From Reclinomonas americana ATCC 50394 (taxonomy: Eukaryota > Jakobida > Jakobea > Jakobida), in assembly GCA_048213135.1 (NCBI GenBank), contig PS015250.1, positions 1 through 36,975 of the forward strand: a stretch of DNA of 36,975 bases, given 5' to 3'. A program made the translations under genes and the position numbers. The number at the start of each line of letters is the position of its first letter. Positions within the stretch are counted from its first letter, which is position 1. This document shows positions 32,406 through 36,975 of this stretch, piece after piece. The notes under the pieces were generated by a model. The model was not told the DNA's origin. It was given only the letters and a program-made list of their open reading frames with translations, and made no database searches.

Positions 32406-33759
32406 ACAACACTGGCGGTGGCGGCGCCGACATGCTCGACAGCCCGCCACCAGCGCTCGCAGTGAGAGTGTCGTTGAAACGACTGTAGGGCTACAGCGCA
32501 AAGGGGGGAATGAGAACTGAGCACGGAAAGAGACGAGAGAACAAAGGCAAGGGTCGAATGAAAGAGGTACAATGTGAGTGGGTACCAAAGACAGAGAACA
32601 GGAGGAGCGATGCGTGGCTGTGCAAATCGGGGAGAGTGGCGAGAGAGACAGGTGGATGAGTGTGGTGCTGAAGGAAGCGATGGGATCCTCAACTCCTCGT
32701 CTCTCCGTGAGAGAATGAAGACAACCGACAAGCAGAAGAGAGGAGCACGCAGAAGCACGCCGAAGGAAGAGAGCAGGATGCGATCAAAGGCCCTCTCTCT
32801 CATTCCCTGCAAAAGCTCAGGAAGACTGCTATTGGTGGCGCAACGGAGCCAGGAGACGAGTGCAAGGGAAGTGGATGACAGTGCATGCTGAGCGGATCCT
32901 CGTCTCTCCCTCCNNNNNNNNNNNNNNNNNNNNNNNNNNNNNNNNNNNNNNNNNNNNNNNNNNNNNNNNNNNNNNNNNNNNNNNNNNNNNNNNNNNNNNN
33001 NNNNNNNNNNNNNNNNNNNNNNNNNNNNNNNNNNNNNNNNNNNNNNNNNNNNNNNNNNNNNNNNNNNNNNNNNNNNNNNNNNNNNNNNNNNNNNNNNNNN
33101 NNNNNNNNNNNNNNNNNNNNNNNNNNNNNNNNNNNNNNNNNNNNNNNNNNNNNNNNNNNNNNNNNNNNNNNNNNNNNNNNNNNNNNNNNNNNNNNNNNNN
33201 NNNNNNNNNNNNNNNNNNNNNNNNNNNNNNNNNNNNNNNNNNNNNNNNNNNNNNNNNNNNNNNNNNNNNNNNNNNNNNNNNNNNNNNNNNNNNNNNNNNN
33301 NNNNNNNNNNNNNNNNNNNNNNNNNNNNNNNNNNNNNNNNNNNNNNNNNNNNNNNNNNNNNNNNNNNNNNNNTTGTGTGACAGAACGAAGACAAGAAAGA
33401 GAGGATGAGAGTTGCACGATGAAGAGAGCGGATGCACGCAATCAGATGCTCATCTCTCTGTGAGAGAAAGAAAGCAAGGGACGAGCAGAAGAGAACAGTA
33501 TGCGATCAAAGGCAACTCTCTCATTCCCTGCAAACGCTGGGGAAGACTGCTTCCACGAAGAAAGCGATCGCAATGCCATCAGAAAGCGATCACCTCTGCA
33601 ACACTGACACGCGATCGCACTCACAAGCGATCGCCTCTCCTCTCTCTCTCTCTCTCTCCCATTCCTCACACACTCACCGGCGCCTCCATGCTTCTCACAC
33701 ACACAGAGACAATATCTGCGCGACAAGTCCCACACGGACATCGGTATCTACGTAATCCA
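32406..33759. repeat. Repeat-rich intergenic region with a gap
   Basis: Between the divergent K+ channel and WD40 genes no gene is recognised. A unit with GTGAGAGAATGAAGACA / GTGAGAGAAAGAAAGCA, then GCGATCAAAGGC, CTCTCTCATTCCCTGC and GGAAGACTGC occurs at about 32706-32832 and again at 33462-33552, on both sides of the 459-N gap. Part of the start (GATCCTCGTCTCTCC) recurs at the gap edge, about 32896. At 33562-33634 four AGCGATC/GCGATCGC palindromic elements are clustered. Either strand may have promoters here. Confidence 0.6.
32914..33372. other. Assembly gap (459 N)
   Basis: Flanked by repeated units, which probably caused the break. Confidence 0.95.
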
Positions 33760-34848
33760 ATGGGCTGCGGCGCCTCGATCGCCCCACCCGCGCCTCCCCG
33801 CATGCACATCACGCACACACTCCTCCACCACCGCGACGCGCCCATCACCACACTCACCACCTCGCCCGCTCTCCCGCCCACACCCACCGCCGACACGCAA
33901 CTGCTCGCCATCGCCGCCTCCTCCGGCACTCTCCTCTACATTTGGCACGTGAGCAGCAGTGCATGTGAGCAGCTGGGCGAGGTGTTCATGCAGGCACCGA
34001 TCAAGGCGTGCGCCTTTGTGCCGACTGATGCCACGCGACTGGTGGTGTTGTTGGGTGGTGACTCCACCGTGCAGTTGTGGGATCTGTGGCCGATGGTGGT
34101 GCGACAGAGACGCGTGGAGGTGCCGGAGTGGAGCCGGTCGTTGGAGTATTTGCATTGTGAGGAGGTGACGGTCATGGCGGTGGTGGCGTCGGGACGGTGT
34201 GTCGTGGTTGGTGCAGGTGGAGATGGCGTGTTGAGTTGTGTGGGCGAGTGGGTGGTGCGTGCGGCGCATGTTGGTGGTGTGGGCGCGGTGGCGGTGACGC
34301 CGGATGAGCGGTGGGTGGTCAGTGGAGGCCGGAGGGATCGGAGAGTGGTGGTGTGGACGTTGGAGACGGGTGCGGTGGTGAATGTGCTGGTGCCGGGGGT
34401 GGGTCGCTCGGTGCGGTCAATGGTGGCGTGTGAGGGTGGGGAACTGGTGGTGACGGGGCATGGTAAGGGATTGGTGGCGCTGTGGTCGTTGGCGAGTGGT
34501 GGTCTGCGTGCCGTGCTCAAGGCGCATGCGAGGACGGTGGATGCGGTGGCGGTGTCGCGTGATTGCTCGCTGTTGGTGACCAGTGGGCGAGGTGGGTGAT
34601 GGTGGCTTGTGGCGATGATGCTTTTTCGCTGCTGACTCTTTGCCTGTCGCACAGATGGGCGTGTCACGGTGTGGCATTTGCAAGACACGGACAACAATCG
34701 GCCAGTGGCGATGCTGGAGGGCCACGAGGGTCCCGTGTTTGGCGTGGCGGTGCTGTTGGATGGGCGCGTGGTGACCGGTGGAGTGGATGGGCTGGTGCGC
34801 CTGTGGGAGAGAGGTGAGAAAAGGAGGAGGGAGGAGGGAGGAGAGAGG

Positions 34849-34896
<48 letters not shown>
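33760..34896 (+). CDS. WD40 protein with a Met-Gly-Cys lipidation-type N-terminus (3' end in gap)
   Basis: ATG 33760 gives MGCGAS. Exon 1 (33760-34591) joins exon 2 (34655-34813) in phase (SGR-DGRVTVWHL). At least six WD40 blades can be seen as degenerate GH...VAVTPD...VSGG...VxVW units, e.g. DSTVQLWDLW, then VGAVAVTPDERWVVSGG, RRVVVWTLETG, LVALWSLASG and GHEGPVFGVAV. Exon 2 ends LVRLWER just before a GTGAGA donor, and the rest falls into the gap at 34897. Gly2 followed by Cys3 and Ser6 fits the MGCxxS pattern of myristoylated and palmitoylated proteins (Src kinases, G-alpha subunits), so membrane tethering is inferred. Whether it continues into the next WD40 gene is unlikely, since that gene has its own conserved start. 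Confidence 0.75.
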
Positions 34897-35411
34897 NNNN
34901 NNNNNNNNNNNNNNNNNNNNNNNNNNNNNNNNNNNNNNNNNNNNNNNNNNNNNNNNNNNNNNNNNNNNNNNNNNNNNNNNNNNNNNNNNNNNNNNNNNNN
35001 NNNNNNNNNNNNNNNNNNNNNNNNNNNNNNNNNNNNNNNNNNNNNNNNNNNNNNNNNNNNNNNNNNNNNNNNNNNNNNNNNNNNNNNNNNNNNNNNNNNN
35101 NNNNNNNNNNNNNNNNNNNNNNNNNNNNNNNNNNNNNNNNNNNNNNNNNNNNNNNNNNNNNNNNNNNNNNNNNNNNNNNNNNNNNNNNNNNNNNNNNNNN
35201 NNNNNNNNNNNNNNNNNNNNNNNNNNNNNNNNNNNNNNNNNNNNNNNNNNNNNNNNNNNNNNNNNNNNNNNNNNNNNNNNNNNNNNNNNNNNNNNNNNNN
35301 NNNNNNNNNNNNNNNNNNNNNNNNNNNNNNNNNNNNNNNNNNNCCCTCTCCCTCTCCTTACTCTCTCCCTCTCCCTCTCCCTCTCCCCTCTCTCTCCCCC
35401 CTCACACACAC
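34814..35411. other. (GA)n tract, 447-N gap and CT-rich leader
   Basis: The intron after 34813 becomes a GA microsatellite (about 34852-34896) and runs into N from 34897 to 35343. The right side (35344-35411) is CCCTCTCC-rich and ends in a CACACACATG context at the next gene start. The missing 3' exons of the upstream WD40 gene and the promoter of the next are expected here. Confidence 0.8.
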
Positions 35412-36509
35412 ATGTCATCACTCCCGCCTCTCATCTGCAGGTACCTGCACACCCAATCGTTGGTGCGCGGCATTGCCATCACCCCCGATGGTCGGCACAT
35501 TATCAGCGCGGGTACCTATTTCGTGAACGAGGTCACCTTGCGCAAGTGGACGCTGGCGAGCTGTCGCGAGGTGCAGCTGTTGAGAGACTACCACGAGACA
35601 CTCCTTTCCGTCGCCGTGTCTGCCGACGGCCAGTATGTGGTTGGAGGTGGGGAATATGAAACGGAAGTGCGAGTGTGGTCACTGGCGAGTGGCGAGGAGG
35701 TGCTGCAGTTGACGGGGCACACAGGAGCGGTGAACGGTGTTGCCGTCACTCCCGATGGCCGGCACATTGTCAGCGGTGATAGCGATGCCATGGTGCGAGT
35801 GTGGTGCGCGACGAGTGGAGAGGAGGTATGGCAGCTCCAGGGTCATACCCGGGCAGTGTCGTCGGTTGCCGTCACTCCCGACAGCCAGTACATTGTGAGC
35901 GCGGGTGTTGATAGAGTCGTGAGGGTGTGGTCACTGGCGAGTGGAGAGGAGGTGCGTCGACTGGAGGGTCATACTGGGTGGGTGACCGCAGTTACTGTAA
36001 CGTGCGATGGTCAGCACGTGGTGAGCGGGGGTTCGGATGCGACCGTGCGAGTGTGGTCGCTGGCGAGTGGCGTGGGGGTACGGCAGCTCAAGGGTCATAC
36101 CCGAGCTGTGTCGTCGGTTGCCGTCACTCCCGACAGCCGACGCATCGTGAGTGGAGGCTTGGACAACACAGTGCGACTGTGGTCACTGGCGAGTGGTGAT
36201 GAGTTGCGACAGCTGGAGGGATACGTCAATATGGTGTACGCCGTTGCAGTGTCTCCCGACGGTCAGCACATTGTGAGCGGCAGTGCGGATTCGATAGTGC
36301 GCGTGTGGTCGTCGCCGTGGGGCCTCGCTCGCTGTGAGGTGGAGTGCGCGCGTGAGGCGATGCTCGCCGTGCAGGGGATGAATGGGGTAGGAGAAGAGGG
36401 GATGATGGACTCTCGCTGCCTGCCGGAGATGGTGTTGCGGTGTTTCCTGGTGGAGGATACAGAGGCCATTCAATATCGATGCTCTCTTGACGATGCAATG
36501 CGTATGTGA
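35412..36509 (+). CDS. Intronless WD40 repeat protein with near-identical blades
   Basis: An open frame of 365 codons starts MSSLPPLICRYL. About seven WD40 repeats follow in residues 15-300 with the common core GHT.AV..VAVTPD...IVSGG.D..VRVWSLASGEEV; four to five blades share almost the same wording, including the DNA. A unique C-terminal part of about 65 residues (from SSPWGLARCEVECAREA) ends DDAMRM and TGA. WD40 propellers are protein-interaction platforms; no catalytic domain is attached, so the role is unknown. The start is supported by the tandem paralogue at 36697, which begins MSSVPPLICRRL in an identical context. CTGCAG near codon 9 resembles a 3' splice site but conservation of both starts argues that it is coding. 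Confidence 0.85.
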   Translation: MSSLPPLICRYLHTQSLVRGIAITPDGRHIISAGTYFVNEVTLRKWTLASCREVQLLRDYHETLLSVAVSADGQYVVGGGEYETEVRVWSLASGEEVLQLTGHTGAVNGVAVTPDGRHIVSGDSDAMVRVWCATSGEEVWQLQGHTRAVSSVAVTPDSQYIVSAGVDRVVRVWSLASGEEVRRLEGHTGWVTAVTVTCDGQHVVSGGSDATVRVWSLASGVGVRQLKGHTRAVSSVAVTPDSRRIVSGGLDNTVRLWSLASGDELRQLEGYVNMVYAVAVSPDGQHIVSGSADSIVRVWSSPWGLARCEVECAREAMLAVQGMNGVGEEGMMDSRCLPEMVLRCFLVEDTEAIQYRCSLDDAMRM

Positions 36510-36696
36510 GAGGAAGGCGTGAAGTAAAATGGCATTCTTTCATCGCTGTGAGCTACACAGTCTAGAGCTGCGCGTATTCAAAAGCAAAGAAGCGCAGTGA
36601 ATGTGAAGACTCTCCTGACACGAGTGTGGAATTCACCTGTCCACTGCAGTCGACAGCACATCACTCCCACATCTAATCTAATCACTACGCACGCGA
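36510..36696. other. Spacer between tandem WD40 paralogues
   Basis: 187 bp with no gene. It contains the 3' end of one WD40 gene and the promoter of the next. CTGCAGTCGACAG near 36645 and CACATCTAATCTAATCAC near 36670 are noted without assignment. Confidence 0.5.
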
Positions 36697-36975
36697 ATGT
36701 CATCAGTCCCCCCTCTCATCTGCAGGCGCCTCCTTGGTCAAGTGTCGGATGTGCGCTGCGTTGCCATCACTCCCGACGGCCGACACATTGTGAGCGGAGG
36801 TCGCGAGAGAACTTGGCAAATCTGGTCACTGGCGAGAGGCGAAGAGGTGCGACGGTTCACTGGGCATGTTGGAGGCGCCTGGTCTGTCGCCATCACCCCC
36901 GATGGTGAGCACATTGTCAGCGGTGGATTTGACAGATCGGTGCGCGTGTGGTCACTGGCGAGTGGAGAACAAGTG
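36697..36975 (+). CDS. WD40 repeat protein, paralogue of the previous gene (5' part only)
   Basis: ATG 36697 starts MSSVPPLICRRL and the frame stays open for 93 codons to the window end. Two WD40 blades are seen: VRCVAITPDGRHIVSGG...WQIWSLARGEEV and AWSVAITPDGEHIVSGG...VRVWSLASGEQV. The leader, start and blade wording match the gene at 35412, so this is a tandem duplicate that continues beyond the window. Its length and C-terminus are unknown. Confidence 0.8.
   Translation, partial: MSSVPPLICRRLLGQVSDVRCVAITPDGRHIVSGGRERTWQIWSLARGEEVRRFTGHVGGAWSVAITPDGEHIVSGGFDRSVRVWSLASGEQV

Noticed and set aside
34417-34820. Minus-strand frames within the WD40 genes
   Set aside because: They are His/Thr/Pro-rich shadows of GTG/GGT-rich WD40 codons, with no domain.
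33760-36509. One WD40 gene spanning the 447-N gap
   Set aside because: The gene at 35412 has a start and leader conserved with the paralogue at 36697, so two genes are more likely. Only transcripts can settle it.

Overview
This is nuclear DNA from a unicellular, intron-rich eukaryote, probably a free-living protist. Genes are broken by many short introns (about 55-75 nt, GT...AG) plus a few long pyrimidine-rich ones. The families are eukaryotic: an oxysterol-binding protein, U1-70K, a BRK1-like WAVE-complex subunit, an RWDD2-like protein, a K+ channel and a TmcB-like PAS/cyclase receptor. The taxon cannot be fixed from the window. The multi-TM/TPR/PAS/cyclase architecture recalls dictyostelid, apusomonad, ciliate and green-algal proteins. 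Nine N-gaps interrupt the assembly, three of them exactly 20 N and so of unknown true size.

Layout. (1) 1-9.6 kb, + strand: a tandem array of large secreted proteins. The decayed 3' end of one copy (A, about 163-1921) is followed by a complete gene (B, about 2255-9160) with a signal peptide, two NHL beta-propeller modules, FN3-like, cadherin-like and IPT-like domains and two PAN/Apple domains. The first bases of a third copy (C) follow and run into a gap. A segmental direct duplication (about 163-2326 and 6735-9537) flanks gene B. (2) 10.7-14.0 kb, +: a short oxysterol-binding-related protein. (3) 14.2-16.0 kb: the BRK1-like gene (-) head-to-head with U1-70K (+), whose RRM core is largely lost in a 20-N gap. 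(4) 16.2-28.4 kb, -: one very large receptor gene with a multi-TM block, TmcB/TmcC-type TPR region, second TM block, PAS domains and a class III nucleotide cyclase. The contig carrying the second half of the cyclase (16794-17283) lies in the wrong orientation. (5) 28.4-30.8 kb, -: an RWDD2-like gene with a 260-280 bp tandem repeat in an intron. (6) 31.2-32.4 kb, -: a four-TM K+ channel whose filter appears to be encoded by micro-exons. (7) 33.8 kb to the end, +: three WD40 genes; the first has a Met-Gly-Cys lipidation-type N-terminus, and the other two are tandem paralogues with nearly identical WD repeats.

Together the genes suggest a cell with secreted or surface adhesion proteins, cyclic-nucleotide and redox/light-type (PAS) sensing, K+ conductance and WD40 scaffolds. 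There is no operon; physical linkage implies no shared pathway. All exon borders were inferred by hand from splice dinucleotides, reading-frame continuity and family similarity.
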